Origin: an uncultured Bacteroidota bacterium
Lineage (GTDB): Bacteria > Bacteroidota > Bacteroidia > Flavobacteriales > Flavobacteriaceae
NCBI GenBank assembly: GCA_902635965.1
Contig: CACPQA010000003.1
Coordinates: forward strand, 1 to 64,000
Reading direction: 5' to 3'
Length of the DNA: 64,000 bases
Made by a program: the position numbers and the translations under genes. Positions 18,185-27,717 of the stretch are shown piece by piece (position 1 is the stretch's first letter; each line of letters begins with the position of its first letter). The notes under the pieces are model-generated. The model did no database searches, was not told where the DNA came from, and saw only the letters and a list, made by a program, of their open reading frames with translations.

Positions 18185-18640
18185 TTAAAAGAAAGAAATA
18201 AGGCGAGTGCTTTTTGGAAGATAGAGGGGATGTTTTGGAGATCCATTTTTATTGTGTCCAAAACAAAGTGGAGCTTTTACCATATTCTCAATCCATAATG
18301 GTTTTTCCTGACAATTTCCCCACGCAAAAACAATCTTTGCGCTTTTTTCAATCATTGAATTTAAATAAAAATAGTTTTTTTTGCTATAGGTTAGATTTAG
18401 ACTATATAGAACCTTAGGGAAAGGAGTGATATGGGGATATATATTACCAACGTAAAAACCTCCAAAACCAAATTTTTTGGTGAAATAATTTAGTCTTCTT
18501 ACCGTACTATCATCTTCAAATTGGTTAGCTATAGACGGATTTAACATTATATATAAAATTTTAGGAAGATCTTGATTCCAAATTCTCCAAAGACTATACC
18601 TTTTATTTTTGTTTATTACAGCTCCGCTATATATTTTCAC
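18185..18640 (-). CDS. DUF1643 family protein
   Basis: The 151-residue protein has the DUF1643 hallmarks: an opening YSLWRIW strand, the LYIMLNPSIAN motif (usual form MLNPS-A), an R-R-x-x-x-F segment (VRRLNYF), GGFYVGNIYP and the late motif IVFAWGNCQ, then a C-terminal SPKHPLYLPKSTRLI. Function of the family is unknown. The start codon is GTG at 18640, immediately next to the stop of the D-aminoacylase-like gene, so the two are likely translationally coupled. I see no better ATG. Confidence 0.85.
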   Translation of the reverse strand: MKIYSGAVINKNKRYSLWRIWNQDLPKILYIMLNPSIANQFEDDSTVRRLNYFTKKFGFGGFYVGNIYPHITPFPKVLYSLNLTYSKKNYFYLNSMIEKSAKIVFAWGNCQEKPLWIENMVKAPLCFGHNKNGSPKHPLYLPKSTRLISFF

Positions 18641-20239
18641 TTATAAACCTTTACCTATACCCTTAACAAACCGACCAGGAAATATTCCTGTATGTTCGCC
18701 ACTTTCTAAAACGACTTGACCATTAACTAATACTGTCTCTACACCTTCGGCAAATTGAAGAGGTTCATTGAAAGTGGCCAAATCTCTAACTTTTTTAGGA
18801 TTAAAAATTACTATGTCTGCAAAGTTTTCATTTTCAATGGTTCCTCTTCTATCTAATTCAAGTGTTTTAGCTGGGAATCCACTTAGCTTTCTAATTGCCT
18901 CTTCGAGGGTTATGACTCCTTCATCACGTGAAAATTTTCCAATTACTCTTATAAAGCTTCCAAAAGCTCTTGGGTGTGTTCTGAAATCTTTTTCAATGTC
19001 CGAGTAAGAACCAGCATCTGAACAAAAAGAAACCCATGGAAGAGAAATTTTCTTTCTTAAATTTTCTTCTGACATGCTGTAATAAACACATTGAATTCTA
19101 CTATCATCTTCTATTACTAAATCTACTATTGTTTCTTCAGGACTTTGATTTCTCATTGAAGACGCTTCAGCTATTGTTTTACCTCTATATATTTTGTCCA
19201 ATGAATCATTTTTAAAACCCACCATTAAAATTCCATCTGGAGGCTGTTCAGATAATTCTTTTCTAATATCCTTGAGAAGTCTTTTTCTCACTTTTTTACT
19301 TTTCATACGCTCAATCCAAGCTCTATGACCTCCCTCTTGAACCCAGGTAGGAATCACTCCAGTTAAACCAGTTGAACTTGCAGGATAGGTATAAACGTCC
19401 GCAGTAATTTTCAGTCCATTTTCTCTTGCTTTTTCTACTCGATTTATTATACTATCAAGCAAAAACCAGTTTGGTTTTCTGGATGCTTTAAGATGGTAGA
19501 TTTCAGCTGGAATGTCTGCTTCTTTAGAAATTGTAATTAATTCATCTAAGGCCTCAAGAACATTTCTTCCCTCGTTTCTCATATGGGAAATATATTTACC
19601 TTTAAATTTTGATGCAACTTTACAAATTGTGATTAATTCATTTGTATTAGCATAATCAGCAGGAGCATAAATTAGAGATGACCCTATACCGAGAGCGCCT
19701 TCTTTCATCCCTGTTTCAACAATTTGTTCCATATTTTTTAATTCAAAATCAGTTGCATCTCTGTTTTCGTAACCGACAGTTAGTTTTCTTACGTTCGTAG
19801 CGCCTAAAAAGGAAGCAATATTTGGACTTACACCATTTTTTATAAGTTTTTCCATTGCATCACCAAATCCAACAAAATCTTTGCCTCCAATTTTCCCTAC
19901 TGGGCCAGGGGAATTTCCTTCACCAAAGATCTCTAAAGTCACCCCTTGTTTTAAGTCACTTAGTGATCTTCCATCTTCCAATAGAGTATCATAACCCCAA
20001 CTGAGCATATTTATAAAACCAGGACTTACAATTTTATTTCTAGCGTCTATTGTTTTTTCAGCACTAAATTTTTTTTTAGTCCCCACGTAAACAACCTTAT
20101 CGTTCGTTATTGCGACAGTTCCTATAAATCTTGGACTTCCTGTTCCGTCTATGACTGTTCCGTTTTGAATTACGATATCGCAATTTGGAGAGCTACAGGA
20201 TACAAAAAATATTAGTAATAAAAAGTGTAATTTGTTCAT
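18641..20239 (-). CDS. D-aminoacylase-like amidohydrolase lipoprotein with a non-canonical N-terminal metal site
   Basis: The track starts at a TTG (20257). The ATG at 20239 gives 532 residues beginning with a proper lipoprotein signal (Cys15 in FFVSC). The body is an N-acyl-D-amino-acid deacylase-type amidohydrolase: DIVIQNGTVIDGTG, VSPGFIN, ISHMRNEG, EIYHLKAS and CSDAGS. In canonical enzymes strand 1 carries GFID-x-H-T-H; here it reads GFINMLSWGYD, so the two metal-binding His are absent. The later His and Asp ligands remain. Activity is therefore uncertain; a mono-metal site is possible. It is upstream of, and abuts, the DUF1643 gene. Confidence 0.85.
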   Translation of the reverse strand: MNKLHFLLLIFFVSCSSPNCDIVIQNGTVIDGTGSPRFIGTVAITNDKVVYVGTKKKFSAEKTIDARNKIVSPGFINMLSWGYDTLLEDGRSLSDLKQGVTLEIFGEGNSPGPVGKIGGKDFVGFGDAMEKLIKNGVSPNIASFLGATNVRKLTVGYENRDATDFELKNMEQIVETGMKEGALGIGSSLIYAPADYANTNELITICKVASKFKGKYISHMRNEGRNVLEALDELITISKEADIPAEIYHLKASRKPNWFLLDSIINRVEKARENGLKITADVYTYPASSTGLTGVIPTWVQEGGHRAWIERMKSKKVRKRLLKDIRKELSEQPPDGILMVGFKNDSLDKIYRGKTIAEASSMRNQSPEETIVDLVIEDDSRIQCVYYSMSEENLRKKISLPWVSFCSDAGSYSDIEKDFRTHPRAFGSFIRVIGKFSRDEGVITLEEAIRKLSGFPAKTLELDRRGTIENENFADIVIFNPKKVRDLATFNEPLQFAEGVETVLVNGQVVLESGEHTGIFPGRFVKGIGKGL

Positions 20240-20283
20240 ATCTATGATTTTAAACAATATATGAATTTAGAAATTAATCAATA

Positions 20284-20309
20284 AAAAATCCCCCTTGAAG
20301 GGGGATTTA
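20284..20309 (-). terminator. Intrinsic terminator of katG
   Basis: Stem AAATCCCCC/GGGGGATTT with a 5-base loop; the A-run at its left becomes the U-tract on the minus strand. Confidence 0.92.
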
Positions 20310-20324
20310 AATTTTAAAATAAAT

Positions 20325-22565
<2,241 letters not shown>

Positions 22566-22671
22566 TTACTTTCTTATTACAATGTTAATACAATTAAATT
22601 TTATAGAAGATAAAAGTTTAATCGCAATTCACTATAAGGTCATATGGCATACTTATCATAAAAATCAGTCT

Positions 22672-23388
22672 TTATATTTTGTAAAAAAGGATTGAAGACC
22701 AGATGTTTTTATGAAGATAATCACCACCTCTAAAAATCGAATTTCTTTGAAAACCAGAAATTAATACTGCTTTGGTACTTAGTCGTTTTTTAAAACCAAA
22801 AAATGTCCAATTTTGATTAAAATTATAGGGGTAAACATTCTTCAATATCATGAAAACTTCATTAAATATTATGAAATTTAAATTTTTTGTAACGTTGTCA
22901 ACTAAGATTATTTCAAAACCTGCTCTAAATCTTATTCTAGTATTATAGTCATTGGAATACTTTAAGGAATAGAATTTATTATCAGATGTAATTGGTTTTT
23001 TTATCCATCTTTGCTCTAACCTAATCCATCCAAAATACTTTAATCTATTTACTGGAAATGAGAAATTGTATTGCTGCCAAAAATTATTTTCATTTATTCT
23101 TCCTTGGTTTTGGTTTGTAGAGATGTAAGTATAACCAATCGAAATATTTGAGTATTCATTTACTTTTAGATTATAAGATGGTCTAATAAGTATTTGATCG
23201 TTAGTATTATAAAAGTTTTTGGTTCTATTGTGTAATTCTAATCTTATATAGTCAGGCCGTATTGTTTCAGAACTTGATAGTGAAAAGTCAAAAAAAGTTG
23301 CATTCCAAGCATTGTGTTCTATCTCTTGTCCAATAGAAAATACACTGACAAACAGAAAAAATAAAAAAGGGATTGAAAATTTTTTTAT
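22672..23388 (-). CDS. DUF2490 outer-membrane-type protein, no canonical start codon (ATA)
   Basis: This frame is missing from the ORF track because no ATG, GTG or TTG lies between the upstream stop and the coding body. Read from an ATA at 23388 it gives 238 residues that begin (I/M)KKFSIPFLFFLFVSVFSIGQ, a normal signal peptide, with the same -KKF- context as ATG starts here. The mature part has the DUF2490 pattern: HNAWNATFFDFSL, then alternating strands (ISIGYTYIST, WQQYNFSF, RLEQRW, TRIRFRAGFE) and an aromatic end. It is probably a beta-barrel. Either ATA is used as a start, or the genomic G was mutated or misread. The frame is otherwise intact. Confidence 0.75.
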   Translation of the reverse strand: MKKFSIPFLFFLFVSVFSIGQEIEHNAWNATFFDFSLSSSETIRPDYIRLELHNRTKNFYNTNDQILIRPSYNLKVNEYSNISIGYTYISTNQNQGRINENNFWQQYNFSFPVNRLKYFGWIRLEQRWIKKPITSDNKFYSLKYSNDYNTRIRFRAGFEIILVDNVTKNLNFIIFNEVFMILKNVYPYNFNQNWTFFGFKKRLSTKAVLISGFQRNSIFRGGDYLHKNIWSSILFYKI

Positions 23389-23442
23389 GCTTTTGATTTT
23401 AGCTTCGAAAATAAAAAAAAAGAAACAGAAGGTATAAAAATT

Positions 23443-24228
23443 TTAAAGAGATTTTATAAGTCCTCCATCTATTGGAATATTGGCACCCGTAATATAACTT
23501 GAAAAATTTGATGCTAAAAAGCAGACGAGGTAAGCATACTCCTCAGGATCACCAATTCTCTTCATAGGAACCATGTTTTCCATTGCCTTTCTTACTTCGC
23601 CAGGTTTGATTTTCATTTCTTTTGCTTTTTCCAAATTCAACTTCTGAATACGATCTGTATCGAAATATCCTGTTAGTATGTTGTTCACAGTTATACTATT
23701 TTTGGCCACATCTATTGAGAGTGATTTCGCCCAAGTAACTAGGGCTGCTCTCATACTGTTTGAAAGAACAAGGTAGTTTAAAGGTTCCTTGACCGAAATA
23801 GATGCGACATTAATTATTCTACCCCATTTTTTAAGAGTCATCCCTTTGAGTGCAAGTGATGTTATCCATACATGGGTTTTGAAAAGCAAATCAAAAGCAT
23901 TTTGGTAATCTGTGACATTTTTTTCCAATGATCCGCCAGCTGCGGGTCCCTGGGTGTTATTTATTAAAATATCAATTGTATTTTTTTTAAAAAAATCTGC
24001 TGTGACTATTTTTAAATCATTGAAATTATTGAAATCAACTTCTATGTAGTTATGATTTGAATTTTCATTTTTTGATAATTCGTTTATGGTTTTTTTTAAT
24101 TTCTCTTTATTCCTTGCCATTAGGGTCACATCAGCCCCACATTTGGACAGTTCAATAGCAATAGCTTTACCAATTCCACCTGTACTTCCACCAACTAGAG
24201 CTTTTTTCCCATCTAAATCTATTCTCAT
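23443..24228 (-). CDS. SDR-family protein with altered catalytic motif
   Basis: The ATG at 24228 gives 261 residues and avoids the overlap with the cupin gene that the track start (24261) implies. The N-terminus has the NAD(P)-binding glycine motif (VGGSTGGIG) and the structural NNTQGP that replaces NNAG. The catalytic Ser is in INVASISV. The canonical Y-x-x-x-K is replaced: LVLSNSMRA aligns with the usual Y-S-A-S-K-A-A. Some SDRs with this LxxSN pattern are known in other bacteria, but their reaction is unclear. It begins 1 base after the cupin gene stop, so they form an operon. Confidence 0.85.
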   Translation of the reverse strand: MRIDLDGKKALVGGSTGGIGKAIAIELSKCGADVTLMARNKEKLKKTINELSKNENSNHNYIEVDFNNFNDLKIVTADFFKKNTIDILINNTQGPAAGGSLEKNVTDYQNAFDLLFKTHVWITSLALKGMTLKKWGRIINVASISVKEPLNYLVLSNSMRAALVTWAKSLSIDVAKNSITVNNILTGYFDTDRIQKLNLEKAKEMKIKPGEVRKAMENMVPMKRIGDPEEYAYLVCFLASNFSSYITGANIPIDGGLIKSL

Positions 24229-24229
24229 T

Positions 24230-24544
24230 TTAATATTCTTCTCTTGGAGGACTAAAAACATCCATTATCTTACATTTGGTTACAGCTTTCCCAGAATGAT
24301 AAATGTTTGAGGGGATATGAACTATACTACCTGGGCCGTAGTTTTTTTTCATTCCATTAAATGTGAATTCAAATGTCCCTTCAACCACGTGCATTATTTG
24401 TTCATGAGGGTGGTTGTGCTTTGGGATCACAGCATTTTGATCGATATCCCAAAATGCCCATGTCATTTTTTCTCCATGAATAACTTTTCCATGACAACCA
24501 GGCATTATTTCACGTGCTTCAATTTTATTTAAGTTTGTTTCCAT
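24230..24544 (-). CDS. Small cupin-domain protein
   Basis: The 104-residue protein is a single cupin. Motif 1 is PKHNHPHEQIMHVVEG, with the HxH...E metal ligands, and motif 2 is PGSIVHIPSNIYHSG with the later His. It probably binds Fe, Mn or Ni. It is the first gene of an operon with the SDR and faces the divergent nitronate monooxygenase gene. Function is likely detoxification or sugar/aromatic metabolism, but the substrate cannot be told. Confidence 0.88.
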   Translation of the reverse strand: METNLNKIEAREIMPGCHGKVIHGEKMTWAFWDIDQNAVIPKHNHPHEQIMHVVEGTFEFTFNGMKKNYGPGSIVHIPSNIYHSGKAVTKCKIMDVFSPPREEY

Positions 24545-24636
24545 TTGTGAATAAAAATAAGTTTCGTATTATTAATTTAATAATTTAAAAAAACTAATTA
24601 AAAGAAACTATCTTTCTTAAAGATAAACCATAAATC

Positions 24637-25614
24637 ATGAATATAGAATTATCTAAAAACTTAAAATTGCCTATAATTGCTGCTCCTTTGTTTTTAATTT
24701 CTGGCCCTAAATTGGTTATTGAATGTTGTAAAAATGGAATAATTGGTACGTTCCCAGCATTAAATAACAGAACAACAGAAGGTTTTGAACAGTGGATTAT
24801 ACAAATAAAGGAGGAGCTTGAAGCTTTCGAGAAAGAGACAGGTCAAAAAACTGCTCCTTTTGGAGTAAATTTAATTGTTCACCCAACAAATATCAGGGTT
24901 CAGCCAGATCTAGAGATATGTGTTAAGCATAAGGTTCCGCTTATAATTACCTCATTAGGAGCAGTGCCAGATTTAGTAAATGCTGTACATAGCTACGGAG
25001 GATATGTTTATCATGATATTATTAAAAGAAGGCACGCTGAAAAAGCATCCGAAGCTGGGGTGGATGGGTTGATTCTTGTTGCAGCTGGTGCAGGAGGCCA
25101 CGCGGGCTTTATTAATCCGATGGCTCTTATTAACGAAATTAAAAGTTTTTTTAATAAAACAATCATCCTTTCTGGATGCATAAGCAATGGTGTGGATGTA
25201 GCTGCAGCTATACAAATGGGCGCTGACTATGCATATATGGGTACCAGATTTATAAACACCAATGAAAGTAGAGCAGATGATGGATATAGAGAAATGATTA
25301 TAAATAGCAAAGCAGAGGATATTGTTTACACAGCTGCGGTTTCAGGTGTAAATGCTAACTTTCTTCGCCCCAGTTTAGAAGCTGTCGGAATAACTGAAGA
25401 AATGTGGACGAAAACCAAAAAGATGGATTTAGGTAACGAACTAGATGCTGCGAATGAAGAAGCAAAAGCATGGAAAACAATTTGGTCTGCAGGACAAGGT
25501 GTTACTGCTATTGATGACAGCCCATCAGTTAGTAATCTTGTATTAAGGTTAAAAAAAGAGTTTAGCCAAGCTATAAAAAAGCAGGCAGAAATAACATCAA
25601 AATATGTGGATTAG
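24637..25614 (+). CDS. Nitronate monooxygenase (2-nitropropane dioxygenase-type), FMN-dependent
   Basis: The 325-residue TIM-barrel protein has the nitronate monooxygenase signatures: LPIIAAPLFLISGPKL at the N-terminus, VNLIVHPTN, ITSLGAVPD, the phosphate-binding AAGAGGHAGF with the catalytic His, and the late GADYAYMGTRF. Family members oxidise alkyl nitronates using FMN and oxygen. It is divergent from the cupin/SDR pair and convergent with the HxlR regulator, which suggests that the three are related in control, as is common for HxlR-type redox regulators. The regulatory link is inference. Confidence 0.92.
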   Translation: MNIELSKNLKLPIIAAPLFLISGPKLVIECCKNGIIGTFPALNNRTTEGFEQWIIQIKEELEAFEKETGQKTAPFGVNLIVHPTNIRVQPDLEICVKHKVPLIITSLGAVPDLVNAVHSYGGYVYHDIIKRRHAEKASEAGVDGLILVAAGAGGHAGFINPMALINEIKSFFNKTIILSGCISNGVDVAAAIQMGADYAYMGTRFINTNESRADDGYREMIINSKAEDIVYTAAVSGVNANFLRPSLEAVGITEEMWTKTKKMDLGNELDAANEEAKAWKTIWSAGQGVTAIDDSPSVSNLVLRLKKEFSQAIKKQAEITSKYVD

Positions 25615-25630
25615 TTATTGACCATTCATG

Positions 25631-26056
25631 CTAACTTAGCTGAAGTTTGGTTTTAATTTTCTTATAATTTTGAATCACTTCCTCAATCCTACCCTTTTTA
25701 TCCTTTTTAAGTTTATCAATAACTTCTTTTCCACGATCGTTAAATTCATTATTTACATTTTTAGCACTCCACAACATCAATTCACTCATTACAGGATAAA
25801 GACCAATACCTTTATTGGTTAAAAAATAACATTTTTCCTTTTTGTTGTCTTTTCTGTACCTGTAATCTAATATTTGGTGATTTTTAAGCCATTTTAGTCT
25901 TTGTGATAAAATATTTGAGGCAATTTTTTCGGGACCATTCATAAAGTCTTTAAAAGTAGTTTTACCTCCTAATAAATCTCTAATTACAATCAATGACCAT
26001 TTGTCCCCAACAATATCGAGGGCATTACTCATGGGACATCCACTTCTATAAACCAT
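25631..26056 (-). CDS. HxlR-family winged-helix transcriptional regulator
   Basis: The 141-residue protein has the HxlR signature: a Cys near the N-terminus (GCPMSNALDIVGDKWSLIVIRDLL) and the winged helix with LSQRLKWLKNHQILDYRY. HxlR proteins often sense electrophiles or redox stress through the N-terminal Cys, present here at position 7. The gene is convergent with nitronate monooxygenase, and two inverted repeats lie just upstream of its start, consistent with autoregulation. The C-terminal tail is long and basic (KLKKDKKGRIEEVIQNYKK). Confidence 0.93.
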   Translation of the reverse strand: MVYRSGCPMSNALDIVGDKWSLIVIRDLLGGKTTFKDFMNGPEKIASNILSQRLKWLKNHQILDYRYRKDNKKEKCYFLTNKGIGLYPVMSELMLWSAKNVNNEFNDRGKEVIDKLKKDKKGRIEEVIQNYKKIKTKLQLS

Positions 26057-26072
26057 TACTAAATTTAAAAAA

Positions 26073-26118
26073 ATTGTTTAACAATAACCCTTAAATTTAA
26101 ATAATTTGTAAAACAAAT
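26073..26118. promoter_or_regulatory. Pair of inverted repeats, candidate HxlR operators
   Basis: ATTGTTTAACAAT (26073-26085) and ATTTGTAAAACAAAT (26104-26118) are two perfect inverted repeats of the TTGT-n3-ACAA type with centres about 32 bases apart, close to three helical turns. They sit 17 bases upstream of the hxlR-type start codon, the position expected for an autoregulatory operator bound by two dimers. Confidence 0.5.
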
Positions 26119-26258
26119 GCCTTTTTTTATTAATTCAATAAATTTTTTGGTTAAAAATTACTGAATTAATAAAAAAATAATAATTAAAATTATTACTTGC
26201 AATTTGAAATTATTATTTATAGTTTTATCTTTTAACCATAACAGTTCATTTAGGACTT

Positions 26259-26292
26259 TAACCCCAAATTTTTTTAATTTGGGGTTTTTTAT
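26259..26292 (+). terminator. Intrinsic terminator with no plus-strand gene before it
   Basis: Stem ACCCCAAATT/AATTTGGGGT with a T5 loop and a T6 tail, correct for the plus strand. No coding gene on the plus strand ends here, and the next gene starts 27 bases later, so it may end a small leader or sRNA. The rest of 26119-26258 is very AT-rich and I see no ORF in it. Confidence 0.85.
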
Positions 26293-26318
26293 TTTGTATA
26301 TATTTGATTTGAAAAATT

Positions 26319-27173
26319 ATGGTTAGGATTTTTTTTACTTTGATTATTCCCATATTTACCTTACTAATATCGTTTTTAGTTTCGGTCGACAATAATGAAC
26401 TAGACTTTTTTAAAAAGATTATTTCTTTAATTTTCGGAATACAATTAACAGGTTTCATCCCTTCTTTTTACTTAAAATCAGAAAAGTATTATGACTTATT
26501 TGGCGGATTATCATTTATATCCTCAATTTTTTTAATGTTATTTTTAAAAATTAGGATAACTAATGATTTAAGTACTAGAGAAATAATTTTAGCTTCATGT
26601 GTACTTCTTTGGACAATTAGGTTAAGTTTTTTTCTGTTTCAAAGAGTTAAAAGGGTAGGTAAAGATGTAAGGTTTGATAATCTTAAATTTTCATTCTCTA
26701 AATTTCTTCTTGCGTGGATGACACAAGGGCTTTGGGTTTTCATATGTTTATTTCCAACTTTAATCGTTTTTTCTTCTCCAACTAATAATGAGATTTTCTA
26801 TCTTATTTTTGGAGTATTAGTTTATTTGGTGGGTCTAGTGACTGAAATTATTGCTGATTACCAAAAAACAATTCACAATAGACTAAATAATAAGAAGCGT
26901 GAATTCATATCTAGTGGACTTTGGTCTATGTCAAGACACCCTAATTACTTCGGAGAATTTTTAATTTGGACCGGTATTACGATAATTTGCTTTCCTGTTT
27001 TTTCAGGATTTAAATATTTAGCTTTTATTACTCCAATTTTTATATATTTTCTACTCAACTATATCAGTGGTGTAAATTTACTGGAAGAGAGAGCTAAAGA
27101 AAAGTGGGGCAAAGATCCAGAATATGTTAAATATTTAAAAACCACACCTAAATTCTTTCCTAAAATTTTTTAA
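26319..27173 (+). CDS. DUF1295 family integral membrane protein (steroid 5-alpha-reductase-like)
   Basis: The 284-residue protein has about seven hydrophobic helices. The C-terminal third contains the family motif SRHPNYFGEFLIWTGI and the late YINLL-like LEERAKEKWGKDPEY, as in DUF1295/isoprenylcysteine methyltransferase-like and steroid reductase-like proteins. These enzymes use an NAD(P)H or methyl donor at the membrane, but the substrate of DUF1295 proteins is unknown. The SOUL gene follows with a 1-base gap, so they are co-transcribed. Confidence 0.88.
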   Translation: MVRIFFTLIIPIFTLLISFLVSVDNNELDFFKKIISLIFGIQLTGFIPSFYLKSEKYYDLFGGLSFISSIFLMLFLKIRITNDLSTREIILASCVLLWTIRLSFFLFQRVKRVGKDVRFDNLKFSFSKFLLAWMTQGLWVFICLFPTLIVFSSPTNNEIFYLIFGVLVYLVGLVTEIIADYQKTIHNRLNNKKREFISSGLWSMSRHPNYFGEFLIWTGITIICFPVFSGFKYLAFITPIFIYFLLNYISGVNLLEERAKEKWGKDPEYVKYLKTTPKFFPKIF

Positions 27174-27174
27174 G

Positions 27175-27717
27175 TTGAAGTATTTTTTAATTTTATTTTC
27201 CATATCAGTAAGCATGGCTCAGCAGACAGAAACGCAATCATACGATATTATAGAAAAACATGACAATATTGAAATTAGATATTATCCTCCAGCTGCAAAG
27301 GTTATGTCAAAGGGTAAAATAAATGGAAACTCAAATTTCAGAGATCTATTCAATTACATTTCTGGATCAAATTCTAAAAACGAAAAGATTTCAATGACAA
27401 CCCCCGTTTATATGAAAAATGACAAAGAAAATCAGATTATGGAGTTTGTCTTGCCTAAAAAGTTTAATGATATAGATATTCCAATACCAGTTAATAACAA
27501 TTTAGAAGTTTACATTTCTAAAGAGGGAACTTACGCTTCCATTCGTTATAGCGGTTATAATAATATTGAAAAACAAGCACTTAATACAAAAAGACTTATA
27601 AAAAAATTAAAAGAATTAAATAGGAAAGTCGTAGGAAAACCTATTTTATTGTCCTATGATGCACCATATAAATTCTACAATAGACGAAATGAGATTCTAT
27701 TTGAATTGTCTAATTAA
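27175..27717 (+). CDS. SOUL-family haem-binding-type protein, exported
   Basis: The start is TTG at 27175, placed directly after the previous stop. It is supported because MKYFLILFSISVSMAQ is a complete signal peptide and the next ATG would remove it. The mature part of about 165 residues matches the SOUL family: YDIIEKHDNIEIRYYPP, FRDLFNYISG, the conserved KISMTTPVY, and EVYISKEGTYASIRYSG. The family binds haem or porphyrin. The stop overlaps the convergent BNR-protein stop inside a shared TTAA. Confidence 0.88.
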   Translation: MKYFLILFSISVSMAQQTETQSYDIIEKHDNIEIRYYPPAAKVMSKGKINGNSNFRDLFNYISGSNSKNEKISMTTPVYMKNDKENQIMEFVLPKKFNDIDIPIPVNNNLEVYISKEGTYASIRYSGYNNIEKQALNTKRLIKKLKELNRKVVGKPILLSYDAPYKFYNRRNEILFELSN

